Origin: Plakobranchus ocellatus
Taxonomy: Eukaryota > Mollusca > Gastropoda > Plakobranchidae
Length of the DNA stretch: 24,107 nucleotides
NCBI GenBank assembly: GCA_019648995.1
Contig: BLXT01006250.1
Span: 1,808,376-1,832,482, forward strand
Reading direction: 5' to 3'
In this document: positions 1 through 11,500 of the stretch, piece after piece
How positions within the stretch are numbered: the stretch's first letter is position 1
How the letters are laid out: each line of letters opens with the position of its first letter
Made by a program: the position numbers and the translations under genes
Notes under the pieces: generated by a model
The model's database searches: none
What the model saw: only the letters and a program-made list of their open reading frames with translations
What the model was told of the DNA's origin: nothing

Positions 1-60
1 TAGGATCTACTTAATATTGTTTTTTTTTTTTTTCATTCATATTCAATCTTTTATTTACAG

Positions 61-196
61 CAGGATTCTCCCCCCGTTGGTGTTACTGTAAAGGCTAGTT
101 GTAATTATACGGTACTCCTTTTATTTAGTTTGCCTTACAATTTTCCGATAGTTTTTGCAGCTCCTAGACTCCTAGTACTTATTGTGTCAGAATAAA
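61..196 (+). other. Possible terminal exon of a convergent plus-strand gene
   Basis: A pyrimidine-rich tract (21-57) ends in TTTACAG at position 60, a good plus-strand acceptor. The following sequence is open for 44 codons in one frame (stop 193-195) and stops after 9 and 11 codons in the others. AATAAA follows at 191-196 and 357-362. No family is recognised and the upstream exons are outside the window, so this is only a candidate. Confidence 0.2.
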
Positions 197-415
197 ACCT
201 TCAGGATTTTGTTAGCTACAGAAAACTTTTACTTTACACATTTAAACTGTAAAGTTCAGATATTGAAAAGGCCAACATTATTTTCATCTAGATCCAGGTA
301 TCGAAATCTCTTTTACTTCGTGAAGCATTCTACATTCTGTAACAGCCGTGCAAAGAAATAAAGCGTCGCTTTTTGGTATGAATCATTATTGTCAGATGGG
401 AAGCTCAGAACCATG

Positions 416-492
416 TCTGTCCAAAACATCTTTGCTTTCGCTTCACTTCTGTCTAAAACTTCTTTACTTTCGCTTTACTTCTGTCAAGAACA
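416..492. repeat. 32-bp tandem repeat, about 2.4 copies
   Basis: Units at 416-447 and 448-479 differ at a few positions and share TTTCGCTT and an adjoining TCTGTC. A partial third unit follows at 480-492. Lies in AT-rich intergenic DNA. Confidence 0.85.
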
Positions 493-2320
493 TTTATGTT
501 AAATTTTTAATTCTCTGAAGAGAAAAGAACAAGTTAGCAATGAATGAGGTCTTTTTTTGTTTGTCTTTTACGCTATAAACATATGACGCATAAATTGTCA
601 CACGCCGACTTGAAAATATTGTTTTGAAGAATCTAAATTAAAAGAAAAATTCTTTCAAGTTCACTTGCAGATTGACTGATCAGTTTTCGTTGCGATTTCC
701 AAGTATATCCCATTTTTTATCTTCAAATGGAAATGGGCATGGAGTATGCAACTGCGAGCATCTTTCAGTTTTAACGACATCCACGTTGTACTCATTTCAA
801 ACTTCGAAATAAAAATGTAATCAATGTGGGACATCTAGATCTTTGCAAAATTATTCCCCCAATTAATGTATTCAATTTCTTCATTTTTCGTCCAGATGAT
901 CAAGAAAATGCAAGTTGTTAATTTTGATAACATGATTCATTTTAATGTCAGCCTATAGACTTTACACCAACCCCTAGAATGCCTTCGGCTATAATATCTG
1001 TTAAAGCAGAGGACGGATATAGCTTGTCCCAGACTCAAATCCTTTAATACTGTTGACTTAAATTTTTATTTAAAGATTCACAATTTTATAAAGAGTTTGA
1101 ATAAAGAAATATCTTTTTATTCTTAGGAGTTTTCCTTTACATGTTTTCATCTGGATTCTGACAGAGCTTGTAAACTGCATTGAAAATTAAAGCATCTTAA
1201 ATTTTCTCTTATGAGTGTTAAAAAAGAAAATTGTAGATGCTATAAGTTTGTGTTGGAGGACGTAAACTCAGGAAGAAAAATGATCTTGAAGAGAGAAACA
1301 TAATTTTGGCCAATTTTTTTTGTCAAAATTTGATAGCAAAAAAAAAAAAGATATATATCTTTTTAGCTACGTTTTTTAAATTTTGTTGGTAGGAAGTGAA
1401 TTGTATTTTTTTTCTTACTAGGAGAAAAGTTGTAAATATATTTAATCTATTTCTTAGTTATCTTGCACTTTCACAGTGCAGAGAACAGTCTACATGATTC
1501 ACAATCATCTCAATATTCTGCTCCTAACATACACAGTTTATTTCAAATTATAGAGCCAGTAATAATATCTGGCACAGTAACAGAGAAATAGTTTCAGTTT
1601 GTGAATGCACTGATAAGTAAGAAATAAAAAAAAATTCTGAGTTGAGGCCAAATTGTACACGGCTATTTGTCTCAGAAAATGCTGTAAGCTGCAACATTAG
1701 TAGCTCAGGCAAAATGGAGTTGTTCTGAAAATAAAGGAATCAGAATAATGATCAACTCCTCTATGTTCAAAACTTTTAACAAATGTTCTATGAGTTATCC
1801 ATTCCTTTTCACATGGCCATTTTTACCTTTTCATAATAATAATTTTATATTCTGAAGTCAGTTTGGACTGCAATGAGACTTATCTTTGGATGGCTACTTA
1901 AATAGATAAATTTATAAATAAATATACGTCCAAAACATACACAATAAAGGCAGATAACTCAGATTTATTTGAATCAGGTGTATTTTAATCACTTCACAAA
2001 ACATACGTATATATTTCAGTTTATCACAATAAAGGAAACTAATCTTTTTTTTTTCGTTTTTCTAAAAGTGAAGGGTGCAAGAAATATGAAGCTGTGTTCT
2101 AATTGTTTATGTCCCTACTAAACTCTGTACAGATAAGAAATTTGCTGATTTACTTGTAATTGCTATTATTGTATTAAGCTTAAAATATTTTTTTCTTCTA
2201 CAAAAAAAAAAGAAATTCAAACAATCACATGAATAAGAGTTTAGAAATATGCAAATAATATGATTATGATTTATGTAAAAACTCTAAGCATGTAAATCAG
2301 TGTTTAAAAAAAGCAACATA

Positions 2321-2986
2321 CAGTAGAATCTCTTTAAACCAAAAGCCTTTAAAAAACTGGAAAACTTGATAAACTGCAAATTAGCTTTATTGTGCATTTC
2401 TCTTCTTTGACTTTGTATATTATTATGTGCGCTAAACCAAAAGATTTCTGACAGGCACTGCCTTTATACCGACTTTATACCCTCCTGTCTCAACCTATCT
2501 CCGGCACTGACTGGTGTTTGCTTGAGCAATACTGAGTCGTGTTTTATGGGAGAGGCATTGCTCCATGCAGTGGGCTTGGCCTAATGAAGAGAAAGGCTTT
2601 TCTTACAGGTGCGACTCCCTATTAGTTTTGATGGGAGTTGGGTGACTCTAAACTGGAGGTCTGATCCAATACCGACACTGGAGAGCAAGGATGTGATTGG
2701 GTATTGCAGGCGTTACAATTAAGAATGAACATAATTGAATGTTTTCTTTTTCTACCCCTTATCTATGGGGTGTAAACAGAAATTGTGTGCAATCAAAGGT
2801 TGCTTGAATCAATGCCGTCTTATTTACTGTGAGACTTTTGTAAGAATTGTATTTCGGGGCAATGATTCTACCAACAAAGCCCTTGTTCAAGAGTGGTCAA
2901 CTATGAAGCTCTCCATTAATCAAATTCTGTTTAAACCAAAATGATTTTGCCGCACCCTTAAATTTTGGTTTAAAGAGGTTCTACTG
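2321..2986. mobile_element. Non-autonomous pogo/Tigger-like DNA transposon (MITE)
   Basis: 666 bp bounded by inverted ends of about 24 bp with one mismatch: CAGTAGAATCTCTTTAAACC at the left, and CAGTAGAACCTCTTTAAACC as the reverse complement of the right. TA dinucleotides flank both ends (2319-2320, 2987-2988), as expected for the Tc1/mariner superfamily target duplication. The CAGTAGAACCTC start is typical of pogo/Tigger relatives. Further copies of TAAACCAAAA lie inside at 2433-2442 and 2932-2941. The longest internal frame (2735-2944, 69 codons) shows no transposase motif, so the element looks non-autonomous. The near-perfect ends suggest moderate age. Confidence 0.8.
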
Positions 2987-2988
2987 TA

Positions 2989-4494
2989 TTTTGATTGCGA
3001 TCACGGGTACCAGAACTGGTTTATCTAGCCCCAAATTCCGCAAAGATCTTCCACTGCAGGAATTAGTTCCATCTCTTTGACTAGGTGGGTGTTAAATGTG
3101 TGACATTATCAAAGCATTGAAGCAGCTCTATCACATTATAAACTGAATGGTTTCAGTAGAATGTGTGAAAAACAACAGCTCTTTGCTTCCTCATAAGATG
3201 TGTTTACAGTTGTCTGCCACACACACTACCCTGCTTAATAATTACCTACCTTTTCACCTTATCAATGTTGATATCACAATGTTCTTTTGATTCAAATCGC
3301 TTCACCCAAGATAGACAGAGAAAAGGGAACAAAAAGAATGTACTATCCTCTTGTAAATCCATAAATCTATGAAATGGTCAGATTTGCACATTTTGTTCAC
3401 CTGGTATTCTGAACAGCATCAATCAACCACCCAGAAAAATACAATTTTTCTCCTTCACTAAAATTTTTAATTTTAAATATGTATCGAATTTTATTGCTGT
3501 GCTCTGTGTTATAAATTTGTAATAATATAAGATAGAAAATAAGCAACATGTAAAATGTCTTACTTTGCAACTTGTGACTTGTAAAATGTTTATAAAGATT
3601 TTGAGACAATCTGTCAGCTTGAAGGTAATTATAATGGAGACAAAAAAATGATATGCTATGCATTGAAAAAATTTGATAATTCAAACTAAAAATAAAAAAT
3701 TATTTACATTTTAAAGCTTGTATCTCACTTTAAGACTTTCTTTCTTAGAGTTACAGAACATCTTTTTGCATTAGTATCCATCTTAAGCAATTAGACATGG
3801 AAAACATTGATTCTTTACACAATCAAGAACACTTCAAACTCGTCCACAAAAGTACATCTCAAAAACTTGAATATTTGCCACAAAACGACATGCGAATTTA
3901 AAATGTCTGTATGATGTAATATTCACATCAACAGAGAGGATAATTATAACAAGTAAATTTTGGAATGAAAAAGATGGCTCTTTGTTGGAACACCTACGGT
4001 ACGCAAAGATGACATCAAAATGTTAACCAATCTACAAACACCGAACACTATAATATGGAAAAAAAGAAGGAAAAAAAAAACCACTCCTGATTAGATATGT
4101 AAGCGAGCATATGGTACAACTTAAGTACCTTTAGAAGCCAAACTGTAGACATTATAATGCATGATAATCTCCAGGTAATAAACACTGTTAAAAAAAGTAC
4201 TTATCTTGAATAGAAAATATTTGAAAAAAAAAAAATCTTTTACTTGTTTTGAAAGAAAAACCATTTGAGAGAACAAATGTCTCGAGGACAGTCCAAATAA
4301 GTGGCTAGTCATATTTTGAACATTTCTAGTCCTTGATACAAACTTAAAAAGAAGGCATTGTATGAGCTTTGCAATGTTAGGTGAAAGCTGGACTGTTGTG
4401 TCATGAGTACTGGTTTTCTGCACAAAAACACAATAGTAACACAAAAGAAATGACCTTAAATGTTTTTTTTTAACTTATTGCATACAGCATCCAA
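2989..4494. other. AT-rich DNA downstream of AP3B, no gene seen
   Basis: Minus-strand frames at 3397-3684 and 4121-4444 have Phe/Tyr/Ser-rich composition with no recognisable domain. This stretch could include a longer AP3B 3' UTR, since another minus-strand AATAAA lies at 3495-3490. Confidence 0.5.
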
Positions 4495-5301
4495 TTTATT
4501 AGGACTGGTTCAAAGACAAGTATTCAATCGAGGAAAACAAAATAGAAAATTTTCTGTAGTCATAAATGCATGATCTTATAATGACAGCTCAGAAAGTCAC
4601 AATAAAAGACAACTTAAACATTACTTAAACATGTTAATAGTGAAATTTCAATTGACCAATATTGAAGTTCCCTTATTTTTTTAATCAAGAATTTCATTCA
4701 AAATAATATGAAGAGGTTCTTAAGTGTTTACCTCTATCAATTAAATTGAAGAAAAAAAAATATCTTAAAGCTAGAACATAATATTCTAGTTTTAACCTAA
4801 CACTAGTAGTTAAAGGCAAAGAATAAGAAGAAAAAACAGAGTAGTTTATATGGCTGAGTGTTACAAAAAAAAGGAAAAAAAAAATGCAAGATCCCCAGGC
4901 TTTATAAATAAATCAAATTCCATAAACACCTATAGATGAAATAATTTTGCAAAATAAATTGAAGCAAAATTTAGTTAAAAAGTAGAGGCATAACAATGAT
5001 TTAATTTTTAGAAACATTCTAACTGCTTATGAGTAAACTTGAAATTCTGTTCCGAGACACAAGGTACAGCATAATTACACTGCCCAGNNCCCCCCCCCCC
5101 CCCCCCCATCTTTTTTTCACCCTATCACCCAAATGATGATTAGTTGGTTTGGAATGCCACATCTTCAAATCGCAACTTTGTCAACATTTTTTTACAAAAC
5201 AGTTTACAATCTGCTTTAAACTTATTGCACACAAAATTTTGATGAATTTTTAAAAAATGACAATAACAAAAAATAAATAAATAAGTGAACAAGATTTAAG
5301 A
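4495..5301 (-). promoter_or_regulatory. Probable AP3B 3' UTR with polyadenylation signal at its end
   Basis: AT-rich, without a credible coding frame. The first AATAAA on the minus strand below the stop is at 4500-4495. ATTAAA variants occur earlier, for example 5005-5000, so a shorter UTR is possible. The UTR length is inferred. An 18-base C run next to two Ns lies inside it. Confidence 0.45.
5088..5107. repeat. Poly-C run with two unresolved bases
   Basis: Ns at 5088-5089 are followed by 18 C (5090-5107). The transcript would carry an 18-G run here. The true length is uncertain because the assembly left Ns at its edge. Confidence 0.9.
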
Positions 5302-5588
5302 TCAAGCCACTAAAGCCTTCTTCAAATCCTTCATGAGCATTGTGCCAATGACCATCTTCTCACAATTGACAGTGACTTTGCTGGACTTTCCTTGAACCTT
5401 GATGGACACCAGAACCAGGGTAGACGTGGCTAGTGTTTGTGCAGCAAACAGGTAAACATCTGATTGAGAAGATGGAACCTGCAGTAGATTTGCCACGGAG
5501 CGTACACAGAGACACAGTCCTTCAGGACTAGAGTTGTTCTCTGCGATAGCCACAGTTTCCTTGTTCTCATTCATGCCACCAAGCTTTC
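5302..5588 (-). CDS. AP3B1: AP3B exon 20 of window (terminal ear exon)
   Basis: Completes Gly 878 and encodes residues 879-972 plus TGA at 5304-5302. It opens [17 protein letters not shown] and ends [19 protein letters not shown], matching the human end GMNE...EKTVIGSVLLRELK. The family ends within a few residues of this point, so the stop is genuine. Confidence 0.95.
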
Positions 5589-8500
5589 CTGAAATATCCA
5601 GTCAAACCATTTAAGTCAAGAAAGATAAAGGTAAATTTGACTTCAAGTAGCTTGCATTAAGAGAAATAAATTCAAATTTAAATAAAATCAAAGAAAATAT
5701 AAAAAGATTGTGTACAGAAAGGAAAAAATTTTTTTTTTTTTAAATTTTAAACATTTTTTTATAATAATAAGATACATCAAAACTAAATATCTCTTTCAGA
5801 CAAGCTTAAAAAAAAAAAACAAAAACAAAAATGCAGATACTCATTTATAGCACTAACAAAACGAGTAGAACCACTTCTTAATCTGCCATCAGGCAAAATG
5901 TATTCAAATGTTATTGTTGTAGATTTATCATATCCCCACTAAATCTGTACAATAAAAATAGCCCATATTAGCAGACATACCCAGTGTCCCTTTAACTGGG
6001 TTAAAAAAAAATAAAGTGAGTCCTATGCTTGGTCCAAATGTCAGCGAACCAGGAGTAGGGTTCTCAATGTTCTTGGCATAAAGCATTCTGAGGTAGTTTG
6101 TCATTGTTTTCCTTGCTGCCTTTACTTTGGTTGAGTCTTAAAAGACCTAGCTACCCATTTAGTGCCGGGTGGACACAGGGAAGCTATGCCATGGCCCAGA
6201 CTGGGATTCTAACCTCAAATCTCTCACTTAGTAGTGAACTGCCTTATCAGGTAAGCTACTGCTCCTCCCTTCGACAATGTGACATAGGCAAATGATTGGT
6301 AAACTGTTATGGTGGTGCTTCATCCATATTTTAAACATGCTATCATAACTATCCCTATGAAAATCTTTACATGAGCATCCCAGGTTTGGTTTGGTTTTTG
6401 TATATAGCCTGTACACAACAAGGTGATCTCAGGCTTTCAGGCCCTCCATCAGGCCAGGGCGCCGGTGGAGGGATCGAGCCCGTGACAGAGAGGCCCGTGC
6501 AGATCTCAGGGCAGACTTGCTAACCATTGTGCCACCAACATCCCAGGGAAGTTTAGGTAATCCAAACCTTTTAAATCCACACACCCAAACACAATAAACA
6601 AAACAAAACAGCAAAAGTCAATTTACCCTGCTGGGATTTGAACTCGGACTCTCCCATAGTATGTGGCTGCATAAGTTCTCCTACAGGGGCAGAGATGCTA
6701 ACTGGAAAGGATCCTTGCTCACAGGACAGCTGAAACCCAGCAGCTTGGGTTGTATCGTTAAAGTTGATACCCATTAGAGCCATGGAAGTTGATCCAACTC
6801 CAAGAGAAGCTTAACAAAAAAAAAGAAGATAAACCAACATTTAAAAGAAATTATCGCAGAGAAATGAAAATTTGTAAGATTTTTTTTTTGTAAGTGTTCT
6901 CAAATGATAATCATCTTTAAAAAATAAGTAGAAAATCGAAATAATATTAATGTTACTCATACTCCCATTCTAGAATCAAATCTCATTTCAATGCTTCCAT
7001 CTGAAACTATATCTATAATTTACAGAAATCACATGCAATAGCGTTAATTGCTAGTTTAAAGAAAAACCCACCAAAAACAAAATCAAAGAAATGTTCAATA
7101 AAGAAAAAAAACAGAGAAAAAGGGAGGTTTTACCCACCTATTTCAGGAAAATCATGTATTTCCATGCCAGGCTGGATTTTCTGTGAAAAATAATTGTTTT
7201 TTTTTAATAAATGACAGGAAAAACTAGTTATCAAAAGGCTTGAAACAAAATTCATTGATACAGAACCCTCAATATCCTGCTTTACTGAAAAAATTGTCAT
7301 TTCTTTTTTCTTTAAAATCTGTCAGAGCTATAAGATAAAACAATGTTACCAAATTATTAGTTTTAAAGCTCACATTCCAAAGACAGAGCACTTTCCTAAT
7401 TTACCACACTATTTAAAACTATTTCTTTGTTTTGAATATCAAAAGTTTTGATCCAATAAAACTTTGCAAAAGAATAAGAACATTTTCTTTTTTAAAGTTA
7501 CAGACTGAAGAGTTCACATTTCAGGTTAATGGAGTAAATTTTTTTCCCTGCAAAGAAAAAAAACACCATTAACCTTAAATTATTCTTTTACAAATAAAAG
7601 AAGTGAAAGCAAAAAAAAAAAACAAAAAACATTCAACTATCAAGCCTATTTGGTCAGGGGATAGTGAACACTGTCACTTAAAAGCTTGATCAGAATATAA
7701 TCAATATGCATTCATGCTTCAAGAATGTTGGACCATGCTCACCTTGTCGCCTATTTTCAAACAAGTAAAAGGTTTATCTCCAGCATTTAGGAATGTCAGC
7801 TCTAGTGATACCATTTTGGAGGAGAAGGCCGAGATTGTGCGTGTATACTTGTAAGTCACTGACAGACCTCCAGTACTGAGTCGATTTAGTAGCTCATATT
7901 CCTTGGGGCTTATGGTGATTCCTTGAACAATCTGAAATAAAGAGCAAGAGGATTGTTGTTACTGTAACAACAACCTTAATGTTCCTACAATTTTAAGTTC
8001 TACACAGAAATGAAGATATAAACTATAATTCAATTCAAATCTCATAATGGATTATTATGAGAAAACTAAGGCAAATTTGTCACCCCTATATTTTTTCCAA
8101 TGGTACAAACGCTGATTTAATCTTTGCAGAAAGAAAAAAAAAAGCCTCTTTTTTAAACCACTTATTTGACATTAAAAATGGTGGAAAAGAAGGCAATATT
8201 AAGAACGACAAGCATGACATCTTAAACCTACATTAGATTGAGCTGTTGCAGCAAACCCACTGGGACTTGATCGGCCACTACCAGCAGCTGTTGGTGTGAG
8301 CAGGTTTCCAGCACCCATACTTGGATTCCCAGGGGCTGCAGGATTGGGCAGAGCTGGACCTACTGCAAAAGGAACAAAATTAATATCAATCATAGAACAT
8401 TTTTTTGACATATGCTTTGTGACCATTATTAGACTATATCTTGCTTGGGAAGGGTTTTATTGCATACTTTTGGAGTATATTGTCCCAGCATATTGACATT

Positions 8501-11500
8501 TAATTTGTGCCAATTAGGATGACTTTGAAATCATGGGTGACATTTCATTCTTTTAAAGTGCATATGACAGCACTTTACATCTAAGGCTATGGTGATTTTT
8601 CTTCTCAAAGACTGAGAACTTCATAAAGGTTAAAAAAGATCAAATGAGGTATGCTGAAAAGGAGGCAATGTTCCATCATGGTTTCTCATAAAACAATAAG
8701 GAAACATCAAAAGGGGTCACCTGAATTACCATGACAGACATTCTGCTCTTACTAGTGAAATTGATGGCAAAACTGAAGCTGACTAATATAAACTCTAAAA
8801 ATTTTGAAAAGATAGGTACATAAGTAACCAGAATAATATTAGCCTCTATGCACAGAAATGATTTTAAAAATCTACTGCCATAGGAGCAGAACCTAGCAGT
8901 CATCAAGCATTAAGTCCATCCATAATATATAAGACAATAAATAAATTATGAATTCATACTGAAACTTCTGTTTAGTATTTAGCTCAGTATTGACCACAAA
9001 TCTTTACATCTAATAGAAGAGACATTCCTTTGGTTCTAAGGTTGACACATATCATATGTCCCTTCAACTAACCAGTTCATTACTTTTATTCTGTTCAGAA
9101 AAAAAAAAAAACAGTCAGCAAAAGTGCCACAATACAAAACGAGAACACCACCAAACTTACAATCATCCAGATCCAGCAGGAGGTCAGGCCCCCCAGTATC
9201 AACACCTCCTCCACTGCTTGGCTTGGCTTCTGCTTTAGATTTGCTTGTTTTCTTAGGTTTCTCTTCCTAAAAGTAAGAAAAATTATCGTTGTAAAGAGGA
9301 GAAAAAACCATTTTTACTTTGCACGGATCACATTAGAGACACAACCAAAATGTTATAAAAATGACCTTCACAGGCATTCCTTCTCTATCTTTTTCCCCAC
9401 CATAATTTCAAGTAAGAAGTTTGATGAAGTGAATGTTTGATTTCTTCTTCCAACTTTTAATGTTATTTTCAGTGTCATTCATTTGGAACAATATAAACTT
9501 AATAAAGTCAACTGACATCAGTCTATTTATCGCAATGAAAAAGTGTAAATCTTTGATATCCTCAGTAGCTAAACATTGCATCATTTGGGTGATTTGGAAA
9601 CAAGGAGCAGAAGAGACAAATTACCACAGGGGCAGCTTTGGCTGGTTTCTTCACTTCTTTTTCACTCTCATCCTCTGACGAGTCCTCCTCAGAAGAATCT
9701 TCGTCACTATCATCTGAGGAATCTGAACTATCTGCAGATGAGTCAGAGGAAGGCTCTTCAGCCTCCTCCTCCTCTTCTTCCTCCTCTCCACTCTCTTCAG
9801 ATGCATCCTTGCCTTCTACTGATTCATCCTCGCTTTCTTCTTCACTGCTATCTGTCTCAGAATGATATAATATATTCTAAAGGTTGAGCAGGATTAATAT
9901 GTTATATGATTTCTTACTTAGTTTTTCATAAATATTTTATTCAAAATACTTTTTTTTTAAAATATGCGTATATTTTAAAGAAATTTGCAATCTTTTCATA
10001 TTTCAAGTTTTCAGCAAAAATGAATAATAAATGGGTGTAAACCTTTTCCTATGTCTGTAAGAATAAAGGGCCTCAAGGTGAAAACTTTAAAAAGTTTGTG
10101 CAAATGAAAAATAAATTTCAATTAACCGATCTCTAGATACTTTTAAGATATGATTAGTTCTACACAAAATTGACATTTGACAGTAAGTAATGACTTGCAT
10201 ATGTGGTTTTCTCCACATAATAATTTTTGCATATATTAATTCATAAAGAAAGTTTTTCATTGTTATCATTACATTACAGATTTTCAAGGCCTTGAATTAA
10301 AAGGCAAGTATGAAAGAGCTTTTCCCAAAGTTATTGTGATGTAAAAAAAAGACTGAAAAATGATAAACGTAATGGCACACGAAATTCCACAAAGAGACAA
10401 AATTTGTTTCAATTACAAACGCTTTGTCTTCTTTCCCCCCAAAGTTTATGCCAATTCTATCCATTTTTATATATATGACAGCCTATACGTATTATTGAAC
10501 ACAATACTTACCATCGTCGTCATCATCATCATCATCATCCTCATCTTCACTGGAAGAAGAGTAGAATGACTTCAAGTCAGTGCTAGGCTGCTTTTGTTTT
10601 GTTTTTTTGCCCTTGACCGTTTCCCTCTCTTCCTTCCAGGCTGGAGGCACCTCCACATTTCGCACAGTTGGATCTGGAGCAACAGATGGCCACTCTGGAA
10701 GCTCCTGGTAGCCAGTTGTCTTCATATTCAGTAAGTGAGACAGAGAGCCCAGCTGGTAGTTATCATGAGCTGGGTGTGGCAAAAGACATAAAGAGATAAG
10801 TTGCATTATGTTTAGACCTTCTATGGAAAAAAAATTTTAAAAAGGCGTCAATGTTGACCAGTGACCATGTCGCAGAAAGCCCTAGCACTATTGTTTTGGG
10901 ATATTACGCCATCTGAACTCAATACTAATGAATTGCATATGCAAAGCAATAGAAATTGATTTAAAATATGTTTCACCTTTTCAAAATGCTTCATAATGTT
11001 TGAAAATTTACATTCTAGCGAAGACTTAACATATTTTTTCTGTAGTTTTCACTAGTGCAAAATTTACCTGAAGGAGTCTTAAAGTACATTCACACACCAA
11101 AAACAAATTAGTAATGGTGTTTTGACTAGTCAATTCTCCTTTGACTACCTCAAACAATCAGCATCTGTACCAAATACTTTACAAAAATTTTTTCTGAAGA
11201 GACAAAATAACTAATTAATACCTTTGGTCAATGATTCCAAAACTGGGGCTGGCTTTGTGGCTAAAAATATCTTCTTGGAGTACTTTGCCAAAGCACATGG
11301 CTTGTCAGTTGACAGAACAAATTGACGCAGAAAACGGGAACGGTCACGAATGTCATAGTTCTGGTCGTACTTGGCCAGATTCAGCACATACTGACACAGC
11401 AGCTTAGTTTGCTTTGGGTTTGTGATGCAAAGTTTGACGGCCAGGTTCAGAATTTGAAGCTTCACTATATCCTCCTGAAGACAGCATAATTTAGATACAA

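Larger units (their letters stand above)
1..2318. other. AT-rich intergenic DNA
   Basis: Apart from the left-edge exon candidate and the 32-bp tandem repeat, I see no gene. Long T and A runs and stops occur in all frames. Confidence 0.6.

Noticed and set aside
3397-3684. 95-codon minus-strand open frame
   Set aside because: No recognisable family and low-complexity hydrophobic composition; treated as chance.
4121-4444. 107-codon minus-strand open frame downstream of AP3B
   Set aside because: Phe/Ser/Tyr-rich composition, no domain, no start context or splice partner; expected in AT-rich DNA.
6627-6660. tRNA B-box-like sequence (GAGTTCAAATCCC on the minus strand), suggesting a third SINE or an exonised SINE
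   Set aside because: It lies in exon 19 and encodes the SEFKSQQ stretch, which aligns with the conserved ear of AP-3 beta in other animals. The resemblance is most simply chance.
9433-9887. Overlapping plus-strand open frames rich in Ser and Pro
   Set aside because: They are the antisense of the acidic hinge exon, kept open by GAA/GAG/GAT-type codons on the other strand.
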